A DNA stretch of 64,000 nucleotides from Gordonia aichiensis NBRC 108223 (lineage in GTDB: Bacteria; Actinomycetota; Actinomycetes; Mycobacteriales; Mycobacteriaceae): positions 1 through 64,000 of the forward strand of contig NZ_BANR01000022.1 in assembly GCF_000332975.1 (NCBI RefSeq), written 5' to 3'. Positions 33,601-41,744 of the stretch are shown here, in pieces. The translations under genes were made by a program, and so were the position numbers. The notes below the pieces were generated by a model, which saw nothing but the letters and a program-made list of their open reading frames with translations, made no database searches and had not been told where the DNA came from. Numbering within the stretch: the stretch's first letter is position 1; every line of letters begins with the position of its first letter.

Positions 33601-36600
33601 CGACGGTGAGTCCCGCACCAGTGAAGGAGTCGACGATGGTCTCCTGGTCGTCAACGAGATCGGCTTCGGCGGTCAACCAGATGCGTACGAGGTCTTCGCG
33701 ACTCGTCGCCCACCGGTCATCGACCAGGACGATCTTCTCGGCGTCGAACGCGGGCGCGACCGTCCGCGCCCAGTCGGAGCCGAGTTCGGCGCTCACGCGT
33801 TCGGCGAGTGCTGCGTCGACGCCCTCGGCGATTTCGGGGGCAGCGTCGTCCTCGGTGAGTCCGAGCTTGGCCAGCACGGTGTACGCCGCCGAGGCCAGCG
33901 CCCCGCCACGTCCCGTGAGCTGCTCGGTGAACTCGCCGAGCGCGGCAGCGTCGACCGTTGCGCCACCGCCATTTTCGGCCGCAGGCTTGGCAACCGCGAT
34001 ACCACGGGCCGCGCCGACCGCGGCAACCGCACGGTCGATGAGCGCGTCGAGAGCGTCGGCGTTCGCGAGCGGGCCGTCGAGCAGATCGCCGAGCTCGCCA
34101 CCGCGAACGCTCGCCCCGTCGCGCGTGCCGAGTGCGAGGGCGACGGTCGTGTGCAGCGCCCAGCCCGAGCCGAGCTGCCATACGCCGGTTACCCGGTCAG
34201 CAATGTATGCCTGGCGTTTGCCGACAGGGCCGAGCACTTTGCGGACCTGATCGGATACCGCGTCGGTGAGTACGGCGCCCAGCGGCCGATAGCCGCGCGC
34301 AAGGCTGTCGACCGTGGCGGCAAGCGCGACCATGTCGGCTTCTGCGGCACCGTCGATCGCACCGAGTCCGAGTTCACCGCCGATGTCGAGCAGTAGCTGA
34401 TTTCGCCGCGACGACACGCCGTCGCACAGCGCCTCGATGGTGTCAGCGGAGCCGATCTGCTCGGGACGGATCTTGGTCCACAATGCGACCACCGCACGCA
34501 CCGCGTCCGACGGACCGAACGCGATGTCGTCCGGCCGTGGCGCGCCCGCAGGTGCGCTCGGTGCAGCGGGCTCGGCAGCACTGGGGGCGGCGGCGACGGG
34601 CGCCGCAGCCTCGGGAGCGTGCTGATTCTCCGCAGTGTCTTCTGTGGGCTCGTCGTCGAGCTCCTGGCCGGCGTCCTTCGCGAGGATGACGTCGGAGTCG
34701 CGCTCGAGGTTCGCCACTTCCGTTGTCGCAGAGCTGTAATCGTCGAGCTTCAGTGTGTTGGTGGCGAGGCCGGCGAGTGTCGGTGCGCCCTTGAGACCGA
34801 TCTCGACGAAGCGTTGGATTCCCAATCCCCCGCGCTCGGCGCCCCCGAAGAGGAGATCCTGCGTTTCGATCCACCGCACGGGGCTGGCGAACTGCCAGGC
34901 GAGCAGTTCGATCAGCAGGATGCGTGCGAGGCCTGCCGGGTCGTCCGCATGGGTGTCCCAGTCGGCGAGCACTGCGTCGAGCGGCTCGGACGGAACAAGT
35001 GCGGCGACCTCTTCGACGAACGAGCGGTCGAGTGTGAACAGACGCGGCACCAGGTTCGGGATGTAGCGACCGACGAGGATGTCCGGGTCGATATGCTGCG
35101 GCAACAGTTCGTCGAGCTTGCCACGGAATTCGGGCACTCCGGCGCGCAGGACCGTCGAGTGGAACGGGACGTCGATGCCGGGGACGAGGATGAAGGATCG
35201 CTTTCCGCCGAATTCGGTTCGACGACGCTCGATCTCGGCTTCGAGATGCTCGAGGCCGCGTACCGTGCCAGCGATCGCGTACTGCGAGCCGAGCAGGTTG
35301 AGGTTGACCACCTCGAGGAACTCGCCGACCGACTCCCCGACCTGCGCGACAAACGACTCGACGTCGGCGTCGGCGAGGCCGAACTGACTCGGACGAATGG
35401 CTGCCATTCGATAGTCGCTGCGGCCCAGTTCATCTCGCGGAACCAGATGATGCATGGCCTCTCCGCGCTGGAACACGACCTCGAGAACGGCTTCGAGTGG
35501 CAACACTCCCGCGCACGCGGCGAGGGCGTTGTACTCACCGACCGAGTGTCCGCAGGTGATCGCGCCGTCGACGAAGCCGCCGGACTCCTTGAGCTCTGCG
35601 ATCTGCGCGACGCCGAGAGTGGCCATCGCCACCTGCGTGAACTGTGTCAGGTACAGCACACCATCGGGATGGTTGTAGGTCGTGCCATTGGCCACGAGGG
35701 TCGTCGGGTTGTCACGGACGACCGCGAGGATCGAGAAGCCCAGTGCGGCACGGGTGTGCTTGTCCGCGCGGTCCCAGATGGCGCGGGCCGCCTTCGAGCG
35801 AGAGCGGGCGTCGAGGCCCATGCCCTTGCTCTGAATCCCCTGCCCGGGGAAGGCGTACACGGTGCGCGGAGCCGCGAGAAGACCCGTCGCACTCATCACC
35901 AGGGTGTCTTCGACCTTGCAGGTCACCTCGACGACCTCGCGGCCGTGATCGAGTCCGACGCGGTCGACACGAACGGAGATGGCGTCACCGGTGCGGACCA
36001 TCCCCAGGTACCGTGCAGTCCACCCGATGATCGGTCGCGGCGAGGGAACCCTGTTACGCGAATCGGCTGCCGTGACCACATGCTGGGCGGCTGCCGACAG
36101 CCACATCCCGTGCACGATCGGCTCGCCGAGACCGGCGAGTTTCGCCGCGGACGGATCGGTGTGGATGGGATTCCGGTCACCGGAGACAGCTGCAAATGCA
36201 CCCATACGGGTCGGAGCGGTGATGGTGGCCGTGCGCAGCGGCTTACGGGTGGCCGTCGACTCGTCATCAGCCGCTCCCCCGGCGCGCTGGGGATCGTCGA
36301 GTTCTGCGTCACCGACGCGGCCGCGGATGGCGAATCGTTCGGTCATGCGAGCGATATCGCCACCGGGACCCGAGATGTCGACGGCGACATCGATGACGCG
36401 TCCGACGGAGGTATCGCGGACAGCGCCGGATCGGGCGACGACGGTGAGTGCGGTGTCATACTCGGGAACGTCCCCGAGGAGTTCGATGCTGTGATCAAGG
36501 TGTACGAGATCGAGCAGGCCCTCGACGACGGGTACACCGTCCGCGGTGGTGGCGGCACCGATCACCGCGAAGACGCTGGGCCAGCAGGCTCCGACGAGAG

Positions 36601-39600
36601 TGTCGGGCACCGCGAATCCGAAGGATTGTGACGGCGTCACGGCATGCAGCTGCGCGGGCAGCGTGTTGGCGGTGACGACGGCGTGGTCGGCCACGCTGTC
36701 TGCGCTCCAGTCGACGGTGGTGACCGCAGCACCGTCGACGACGTCGGTCAGGCGGCCGCCCGCTGCGACGGTGAGGATGTCACGCATGGCATCCGCGGCG
36801 TCGTCACGCGCCACGCGCGGGTTGCCGCCGTCGGCGATGCTCCGGTCGACTCGCAGCGGAATGCGCACCGACGATCCCGAGATGGGCACGATGAGATCGA
36901 TGCGGTCTTCGCCACAGTGCTCGAGAACGGCGCCTGTTGCCGCATGCTCGGCACGATGCTCCGTGCACACCTCCCACAGCTCCCGATCACCGAGCAGCGC
37001 AACAGGACTCGGCACGGCACGGCCTGCCCACGACACGTCGTCCGCGGCCAGGACAGCACCGAGGAGCCCGGCGTTCACCAGGCCCGATTGCTTGCGCGCG
37101 GTGATCGATTCGGGGGTGGCGCCATCGGCGGCCAGGTCGTCGGCGACCTTCGCCTCGAATCGATCGAGAAGCTCTCCCACCGGCTCATCGACGCGCGTGA
37201 TGCCTGACACGGCCACCGGCCCCGGAATGATGCACACGGCATCGGCCCCGTATCGGGCGTCGTGCGCCTGCCACAACGAGTCGCTACGCCACCAGCGGCG
37301 CACGTCCTTGTCGATGACGGGGACGAAGTTGACCGGCTTGCCGGGTGTCCTGCAGAGGCCCAGGAAGAACGCGACGTCGGCCGGATGGAGGACGTCGGTC
37401 TCGATCTCCGGATACACGCCGCCGAGCGCATCGATCGCCGCATGCGGATCGTCGGTCGTGGCGAGGTCGGCGAACATCGTGGGCACCGGCCCCGAGTCCT
37501 TCGGGTGCATGCGCGCCTCGGTGCGATGCAGCATCTCGACAAACCGCTGCTGCCAGGAGATGTCGGCCCACGCGTACTGGTCGGTGCGGCCGTCACCGAC
37601 GGCCAATGTCGCATAGCGATCCAGCCACTCGCGGTATGTCATGGACTCGACGTCGCCGAAATAGGGCTTCGCGGTAGGTTCCATTGCCTCCACGATCTCG
37701 TCGCGGCGCTCAGCGACGGCGTCGGCGTCACCTGCGACCTCGTCGAGCAGTCGCCCGCAGCGCGACGCCGCATTGTCGACCTCGTGGATGTCAGCACCGA
37801 GCTGGCTTCGTCCCGACGCCATTCCGTTGGCTGCCCGACCCGCACCGATCCATTCGTCGACGCCCTCGGTGTCGACGAGCAACTGCTTGACCTCGGGGGC
37901 GGTGGTCGCCTCGGCGGTCGCCATGGCCGCGGTACCGATCAGAATGCCGTCGAGGGGCATCGACGGATATCCGTGCGTCGTCGCCCACGCGCCGGTCAGG
38001 TACTCACTGGCGCGCTCCGGGGTGCCGATGCCGCCACCGACACAGATGATGACATTGTCGCGAACGCGAAGCTCGGCGTATGTGGCGAGCAGCAGGTCGT
38101 CGAGGTCTTCCCACGAATGGTGGCCACCGGCGCGGCCGCCTTCGATCTGCACGATGACCGGGTGTTGCGGTACCTCGGCAGCAATGCGGATCACCGAACG
38201 GATCTGCTCGACCGTGCCCGGTTTGAATGCGACGAAACGGAGTCCCGCGTCAACGAATTCGTCGACGAGCGCGACGGCGTCCTCGAGTTCGGGGATGCCC
38301 GCAGATACGATCACTCCATCGATCGGAGCGCCCTGCGCACGTGCCTTCTGCACGAGGCGCTTGCCCCCGAGTTGGAGCTTCCACAGGTACGGGTCGAGGA
38401 ACAACGCGTTGAACTGCGCTTCGCGGCCCGGCCCGAGCAGGTCGGTGAGTGTGGCGATGTTGCGCGTGAAGATCTCTTCGGTGACCTGGCCACCGCCGGC
38501 GAGTTCTGCCCAGTGCCCCGCGTTCGCGGCAGCAGCGACGATCGCCGGATCGACGGTGGTGGGTGTCATCCCTGCCAGGAGCATCGGCGAGCGGCCAGTG
38601 AGCCGGGTGAATGCTGTCTGAACAACTCGACGACCATCGGGGAGGTCGGCAAGTGTCGGTGCGAAGTCGGACCACTTGCGCGCGACCTCGGGAATTCCGC
38701 CGGGGCTGAACAGGTTTCGCTGGCCGCCGCGCAGCGCGGTCGCGACCAGGCCGACACCCTGTCCGCGGACGAGCGGCGCGGTGAGTCGGGTTGCGAGATC
38801 ACTCGGACCGAAGTCGAGGATCCACGCTGCGCCGTCGGCGATCACGGCATCGATCTGCGCGACCCAGTCGACGGGGGCAACCAGAATCGATTCGGCATGA
38901 CGTGCAGCGAGTTCGGCGTCGATACCGCACTCCTGCGCCCACTCGCGGACCATGGCGACCGCCTCCGCCATACCCGGATGGTGGAATGCGATGCTGACCG
39001 ACAGCTCGTCGAGAATCGGGGCCAGAGGCGCACCGCCGGTGACCTTGCGCTTGCGCTCGTCGGCCTCAACGGCAGCGACGCGCTCGCATTCTGCCCCGAA
39101 TGCCGCGAGATGCCGCGGAGCGCCCGACAGCACAACCGAACGTCGACTGTTGGCGATGGCAACGACGGGTGCCGATGACAGCTCCGCCTCGGGAAGTCCC
39201 GAGCGGTAGGCCTCCAGGATCTCGTCGATCCTGTCCGGGGCCACGTTCGAGATCGAGAGCATGGGACTTCCGTCGGGCCCCGCGGCCACACCTCGACGTC
39301 GGGCGACCAGAGTGCCCGCGGCGGCGATGAGATGCGCTATCGCCAGCAATTGTCCGCAGCCGCTCTCGCCGTGCCTGATCGCGTCGACCGCGAGCGAGCC
39401 CTGCGAGTGTCCGACGACCGCCACCGGCGCGATCACGTCGGTGTCGAGACCCTGCTTCTTCAGCGACTCCACGGCAGCCACCTGGCTCAGGAGGACTCCT
39501 GGCCCGCTGAGCGCGAAGTCGGCGAGTTCGGCATCTGTGGGCACAGGCTCGCCCGCGTCGGCCGCACGCACCCACTCCAACGGGTGGAAACCGTCGGGAC

Positions 39601-39835
39601 GCGCGATCTCGATCGACTCGGCCACTGGCGCGAGCATGCGCTCGGCAACGGCGACGGCACTGGCCAACTTGTGCTCGAGATCGGCGTCGACGACGAGCTC
39701 GGCCAGCGTCGACAACCATGGACCGCCCTGCCCACCGAAACTGATCGCGTACCGCTCGCCCGCTTGGAGCCGATCGATCAGGGCGTCTGCGGGGCGGGTT
39801 CCGTGTTGTCCGGGGCGGAATTGGTCGACGGTCAC
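30623..39835 (-). CDS. fas: Type I fatty acid synthase (FAS-I)
   Basis: The product has 3,070 residues, almost exactly the M. tuberculosis length. Domains in order: acetyltransferase (VGHSQGSLAVDAI, Ser about 144), enoyl reductase (LLAGMTPTTVDPAIVAAAANAGHWAELAGG about 418; CVGGGIGTP about 600), dehydratase (DRNPIHTDPSAAKLAGLGEPIVHGM about 1222), malonyl/palmitoyl transferase (CGHSVGEYNALAA about 1428), carrier domain (DGVSSRRNQLLLDIGGELG, Ser1808), ketoreductase (VALVTGAGKGSIAAGVI about 2125) and ketosynthase (HPVAACATAAVSVEEG, Cys about 2716). It makes C16-C26 acyl-CoA in the cytoplasm, feeding phospholipids and mycolate alpha branches. The GTG at 39835 is chosen for its AGGAG site and family length. 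Confidence 0.97.
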   Translation of the reverse strand: MTVDQFRPGQHGTRPADALIDRLQAGERYAISFGGQGGPWLSTLAELVVDADLEHKLASAVAVAERMLAPVAESIEIARPDGFHPLEWVRAADAGEPVPTDAELADFALSGPGVLLSQVAAVESLKKQGLDTDVIAPVAVVGHSQGSLAVDAIRHGESGCGQLLAIAHLIAAAGTLVARRRGVAAGPDGSPMLSISNVAPDRIDEILEAYRSGLPEAELSSAPVVAIANSRRSVVLSGAPRHLAAFGAECERVAAVEADERKRKVTGGAPLAPILDELSVSIAFHHPGMAEAVAMVREWAQECGIDAELAARHAESILVAPVDWVAQIDAVIADGAAWILDFGPSDLATRLTAPLVRGQGVGLVATALRGGQRNLFSPGGIPEVARKWSDFAPTLADLPDGRRVVQTAFTRLTGRSPMLLAGMTPTTVDPAIVAAAANAGHWAELAGGGQVTEEIFTRNIATLTDLLGPGREAQFNALFLDPYLWKLQLGGKRLVQKARAQGAPIDGVIVSAGIPELEDAVALVDEFVDAGLRFVAFKPGTVEQIRSVIRIAAEVPQHPVIVQIEGGRAGGHHSWEDLDDLLLATYAELRVRDNVIICVGGGIGTPERASEYLTGAWATTHGYPSMPLDGILIGTAAMATAEATTAPEVKQLLVDTEGVDEWIGAGRAANGMASGRSQLGADIHEVDNAASRCGRLLDEVAGDADAVAERRDEIVEAMEPTAKPYFGDVESMTYREWLDRYATLAVGDGRTDQYAWADISWQQRFVEMLHRTEARMHPKDSGPVPTMFADLATTDDPHAAIDALGGVYPEIETDVLHPADVAFFLGLCRTPGKPVNFVPVIDKDVRRWWRSDSLWQAHDARYGADAVCIIPGPVAVSGITRVDEPVGELLDRFEAKVADDLAADGATPESITARKQSGLVNAGLLGAVLAADDVSWAGRAVPSPVALLGDRELWEVCTEHRAEHAATGAVLEHCGEDRIDLIVPISGSSVRIPLRVDRSIADGGNPRVARDDAADAMRDILTVAAGGRLTDVVDGAAVTTVDWSADSVADHAVVTANTLPAQLHAVTPSQSFGFAVPDTLVGACWPSVFAVIGAATTADGVPVVEGLLDLVHLDHSIELLGDVPEYDTALTVVARSGAVRDTSVGRVIDVAVDISGPGGDIARMTERFAIRGRVGDAELDDPQRAGGAADDESTATRKPLRTATITAPTRMGAFAAVSGDRNPIHTDPSAAKLAGLGEPIVHGMWLSAAAQHVVTAADSRNRVPSPRPIIGWTARYLGMVRTGDAISVRVDRVGLDHGREVVEVTCKVEDTLVMSATGLLAAPRTVYAFPGQGIQSKGMGLDARSRSKAARAIWDRADKHTRAALGFSILAVVRDNPTTLVANGTTYNHPDGVLYLTQFTQVAMATLGVAQIAELKESGGFVDGAITCGHSVGEYNALAACAGVLPLEAVLEVVFQRGEAMHHLVPRDELGRSDYRMAAIRPSQFGLADADVESFVAQVGESVGEFLEVVNLNLLGSQYAIAGTVRGLEHLEAEIERRRTEFGGKRSFILVPGIDVPFHSTVLRAGVPEFRGKLDELLPQHIDPDILVGRYIPNLVPRLFTLDRSFVEEVAALVPSEPLDAVLADWDTHADDPAGLARILLIELLAWQFASPVRWIETQDLLFGGAERGGLGIQRFVEIGLKGAPTLAGLATNTLKLDDYSSATTEVANLERDSDVILAKDAGQELDDEPTEDTAENQHAPEAAAPVAAAPSAAEPAAPSAPAGAPRPDDIAFGPSDAVRAVVALWTKIRPEQIGSADTIEALCDGVSSRRNQLLLDIGGELGLGAIDGAAEADMVALAATVDSLARGYRPLGAVLTDAVSDQVRKVLGPVGKRQAYIADRVTGVWQLGSGWALHTTVALALGTRDGASVRGGELGDLLDGPLANADALDALIDRAVAAVGAARGIAVAKPAAENGGGATVDAAALGEFTEQLTGRGGALASAAYTVLAKLGLTEDDAAPEIAEGVDAALAERVSAELGSDWARTVAPAFDAEKIVLVDDRWATSREDLVRIWLTAEADLVDDQETIVDSFTGAGLTVAQHATWWQDKARAAGEDTHAQIFGAIADAAQMSNPGVWSDEVALVTGAGKGSIAAGVIGRLLAGGATVIATTSKLDSGKLDFYKKLYRENARHDAALWVAPTNMASYTDVDDLVEWVGSEQTESVGGTTAVIKPAMKPTLLFPFAAPRVAGDLTDAGARAELEMKVLLWSVERLIAGLCEIGADHDIAARLHVVLPGSPNRGMFGGDGAYGESKAALDALVTRWSAEDSWGSRTTLAHALIGWVRGTGLMGHNDGMVAAVEAAGVRTWSTDEMADNLLGLCGPEQRTAARESAILADFTGGLDPSIDLKALAADQESVEESAELDDVETATVAALPAPARAVTGVAPAWPSIDAAPEDLVVIVGAGELGPYGSSRTRFEMEVDEKLSAAGVLELAWNTGLIAWDDAPKPGWYDTESGDPVDEADIAERYHDAVVERCGIRRYADDGAMVDNTSPLLTSIFLDEDLSFTVSSEDQARAFAAADPDKTRIAPISDTGDWRVTRLAGTEIRVPRKFELSRTVGGQIPTGFDPTRWGVTPDMVESIDRVALWNLVATVDAFLSSGFTPSELMRWVHPGLVANTQGTGMGGMTSMRELYVNTLLGEAKANDILQEALPNIVAAHVVQSYVGSYGAMIHPVAACATAAVSVEEGVDKIRLGKAMFAVAGGFDDLGIEGIVGFGDMSATAESSKMAARGIDERRYSRANDRRRGGFVESAGGGTILLARGDVAAQLGLPVLGVVAWAQSFGDGVHTSIPAPGLGALGAARGALASPLANALGALGVTADDVAVVSKHDTSTRANDPNESELHERLADAIGRTPGAPLFVVSQKSLTGHAKGGAAAFQLIGLCQVLRDGVIPPNRSLDCVDEQMREYPHLVWAREPLTLGERFPLKAGLLTSLGFGHVSGLIAVVHPEAFVATLDSDQARSYRERAARRQRDGAQRRLVAMCGGEPAYRRPSGRRFDDTIDEHDAEAGLLLDPGARLTTDGAYGAAVEGL

Positions 39836-40333
39836 GGGCTCTCCTCGTGGATCGGGCTCGGCTGATGTGAGGTGCAGGAGTTGTCTGGTCTCGTGCGAGA
39901 GCACGACGTGGCACGACCCGGCGGCGGGGGGGACAACGCCGGGTCGCACACGCGCCTCTCACGAACATGCTTGCCCAGCAACACCTTTGACGCTGTGGCG
40001 GGCGACTGACCGTTCATCGGGGAACATCGTCGGCATGCACGTGGCACTCATGATGGCATAAAAACGTGAGGCGTTCCTCATGTTGTTTCCGACCGCCAGG
40101 TATACCCACGAGTAGTCCGACGAGTAACAAGACCCGCGATGAGTTGCGTCTGCACGCCCGCGCGCATTTGGCCAGTTAGCACCGCATTTCTCGTCTGTCG
40201 CGGGCGCCAGAAGCGCCCACCACAAGGCGTTATCTAATCGTTATGTGACCTGACGCACTGCGTGGCGAGTAATGCGACCTGCCGTGCTGCACGGGCGGTC
40301 GAGACGCGGCAGCGGAATCGTTAGGGTGCAGGG
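39836..40333. promoter_or_regulatory. Divergent control region of fas and the HIT gene
   Basis: This is 498 bp with no supported gene, between divergent fas and HIT genes. It contains the fas ribosome site (39842-39847), a perfect 10-bp hairpin CGACCCGGCG (39914-39923) with CGCCGGGTCG (39937-39946) in the fas leader, and an operator-like inverted repeat TGAGG-CGTT-CCTCA (40067-40080). An AT-rich spot (GGCATAAAAACG, 40055-40066) could hold promoter elements for fas. A fatty-acid-responsive regulator site is likely somewhere here, but I cannot assign which repeat it is. Confidence 0.45.
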
Positions 40334-40783
40334 ATGACCGACTGCGTGTTCTGCCAGATCGTCGACGGTTCGGCGCCGGCCAGAAAGGTGTACGAGGACG
40401 ACACCGTGGTGGGCTTTCTCGACATCCGGCCGCTCTCACGTGGACACACCCTTATCGTTCCGCGAACGCACTCGACGGGACTGGCAGAGCTGGCCCCAGA
40501 CGACGGCGCCGCCCTGATGCGAGCAGGACAGGTTGTGGCGGCTGCGTTGCGAAGAACACCACTCACGCGCGACGGCTCGTCGGCAGACGGTGTGAACCTC
40601 GTCGTCAATGACGGAAAAGCCGCATTCCAGACGGTCTTTCATACGCACCTGCACGTGGTCCCCCGACACCGTGGCGACAAGTTCCGCATGGCGCGATCAC
40701 TGATCGTCCGCCGCGACCCCGACGCCGACGCAACCGCTGCTGCGGTGCGTACGTCGGTCCTCGACGAGATCGGGCGACGATGA
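40334..40783 (+). CDS. HIT-family nucleotide hydrolase/transferase
   Basis: The product has 149 residues. CVFCQIVDGSAPARKVYEDDTVVGFLDIRPLSRGHTLIVPR is the HIT N-terminal half, with CxxC zinc ligands. FQTVFHTHLHVVPRHRGDKF carries the histidine triad HTHLHVV near residue 103. HIT proteins hydrolyse AMP-lysine-type or dinucleoside polyphosphate substrates. Its TGA overlaps the start of the sirtuin gene, so both proteins are probably made together. The exact substrate is unknown. Confidence 0.92.
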   Translation: MTDCVFCQIVDGSAPARKVYEDDTVVGFLDIRPLSRGHTLIVPRTHSTGLAELAPDDGAALMRAGQVVAAALRRTPLTRDGSSADGVNLVVNDGKAAFQTVFHTHLHVVPRHRGDKFRMARSLIVRRDPDADATAAAVRTSVLDEIGRR

Positions 40784-41622
40784 CCCCCCACGACGCCGGA
40801 GACGATCGTGACGCCGAGATCCCGCGAGCGGCCGTCGACATCCTCGCCGAGGCCGAATGGATCACCGTGTTCACCGGCGCGGGAATGTCAGCCGAAAGCG
40901 GGGTCCCGACATTCCGCGACGCTCAGACCGGACTGTGGGAGAACTTCGACGCCGAACAACTTGCAACCCCCGACGCGTGGAACTCCGATCCCGCACTCGT
41001 GTGGGGCTGGTACCAATGGCGCGCGCACCTCGTTCGTGAGGCCGCCCCCAATGCCGGTCACCTCGCACTGAGTGCTCTGGCGCAGCCGTTGGACGGGACC
41101 CACGACACCATGACCCACGACGCGCCGTCGGTCATGGTGGTGACGCAGAACGTCGACGATTTGCACGAGCGCGCAGGCAACACGGTCGTCAGTCATCTTC
41201 ACGGTAGCCTTTTCGCCCCTCGCTGCTCGCGCTGTGGACATCCCTACGAGGGCACCGATGCCGACCCGGCGACAGCGACCGACGACCGTCGGGTCGAACC
41301 CCCTGCCTGCCCTATCTGTCTGTCGCCCGTGCGCCCGGGAGTCGTGTGGTTCGGCGAGCCGCTCCCCGCGGAGTCGTGGGCGCGCTCCGAGCAGGTCTTC
41401 GACGTCGCCGATGCGGTCCTCGTCGTGGGCACGAGTGGGATCGTCTACCCCGCAGCGGCCCTGCCCGAACGCGCGGCAGCCCGCGGCATTCCGGTCATCG
41501 AACTCAACCCACATCCGTCCGGCGTGAGTTCGGTTGCCACACACAGCATCAGAACGACCGCCGCACGAGGCCTGCCCGAGATCGTCGAAGCAGTCCGGGC
41601 CGCACGCCGCGGCGGCGGATAG
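40780..41622 (+). CDS. NAD-dependent protein deacylase, sirtuin (Sir2/CobB)
   Basis: The 280-residue product has the sirtuin NAD site VFTGAGMSAESGVPTFRDAQTGLWENF (about 29-55), TQNVDDLHERAG, catalytic His in HLHGSLFAPRC (about 139), and a Cys4 zinc site (CSRC near 148-151, CPIC near 177-180). RPGVVWFGEPLP and VVGTSGIVYPAA complete the fold. It lacks the Tyr/Arg pair region of SIRT5-like desuccinylases as far as I can judge, so deacetylation is more likely. The coupling to a HIT hydrolase suggests handling of adenylated or ADP-ribosyl products. Confidence 0.93.
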   Translation: MTPHDAGDDRDAEIPRAAVDILAEAEWITVFTGAGMSAESGVPTFRDAQTGLWENFDAEQLATPDAWNSDPALVWGWYQWRAHLVREAAPNAGHLALSALAQPLDGTHDTMTHDAPSVMVVTQNVDDLHERAGNTVVSHLHGSLFAPRCSRCGHPYEGTDADPATATDDRRVEPPACPICLSPVRPGVVWFGEPLPAESWARSEQVFDVADAVLVVGTSGIVYPAAALPERAAARGIPVIELNPHPSGVSSVATHSIRTTAARGLPEIVEAVRAARRGGG

Positions 41623-41629
41623 AAGTATT

Positions 41630-41744
41630 TGCTGCTACTCCGCGGCAGAGAGATCGATCGGCTCCCACACCGCGGCCTCGCGTGATGCTGCTACTCCGCG
41701 GCAGAGAGATCGATCGGCTCCCACACCGCGGCCTCGCGTGATGC
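41630..41744. repeat. 56-bp tandem duplication covering the 3' end of the helicase gene
   Basis: The unit starting TGCTGCTACTCCGCGGCAG at 41630 is repeated exactly at 41686, and identity continues to 41744. Unit two holds the last 16 codons and TAG of the minus-strand helicase gene. Unit one is a downstream copy after the stop, so the protein is unaffected. It appears to be a recent duplication or a slippage event. Confidence 0.9.

Noticed and set aside
30230..34396. 1,388-codon plus-strand open frame opposite fas
   Set aside because: High-GC antisense frame; the translation lacks domains and lies wholly within the conserved fas gene.
36546..39178. Two further long plus-strand frames opposite fas
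   Set aside because: Same reason: antisense to the ER/DH domains of Fas.
41630..41744. Attachment site or IS target duplication
   Set aside because: The two 56-bp units are directly adjacent with nothing between them, so this is a simple tandem duplication.
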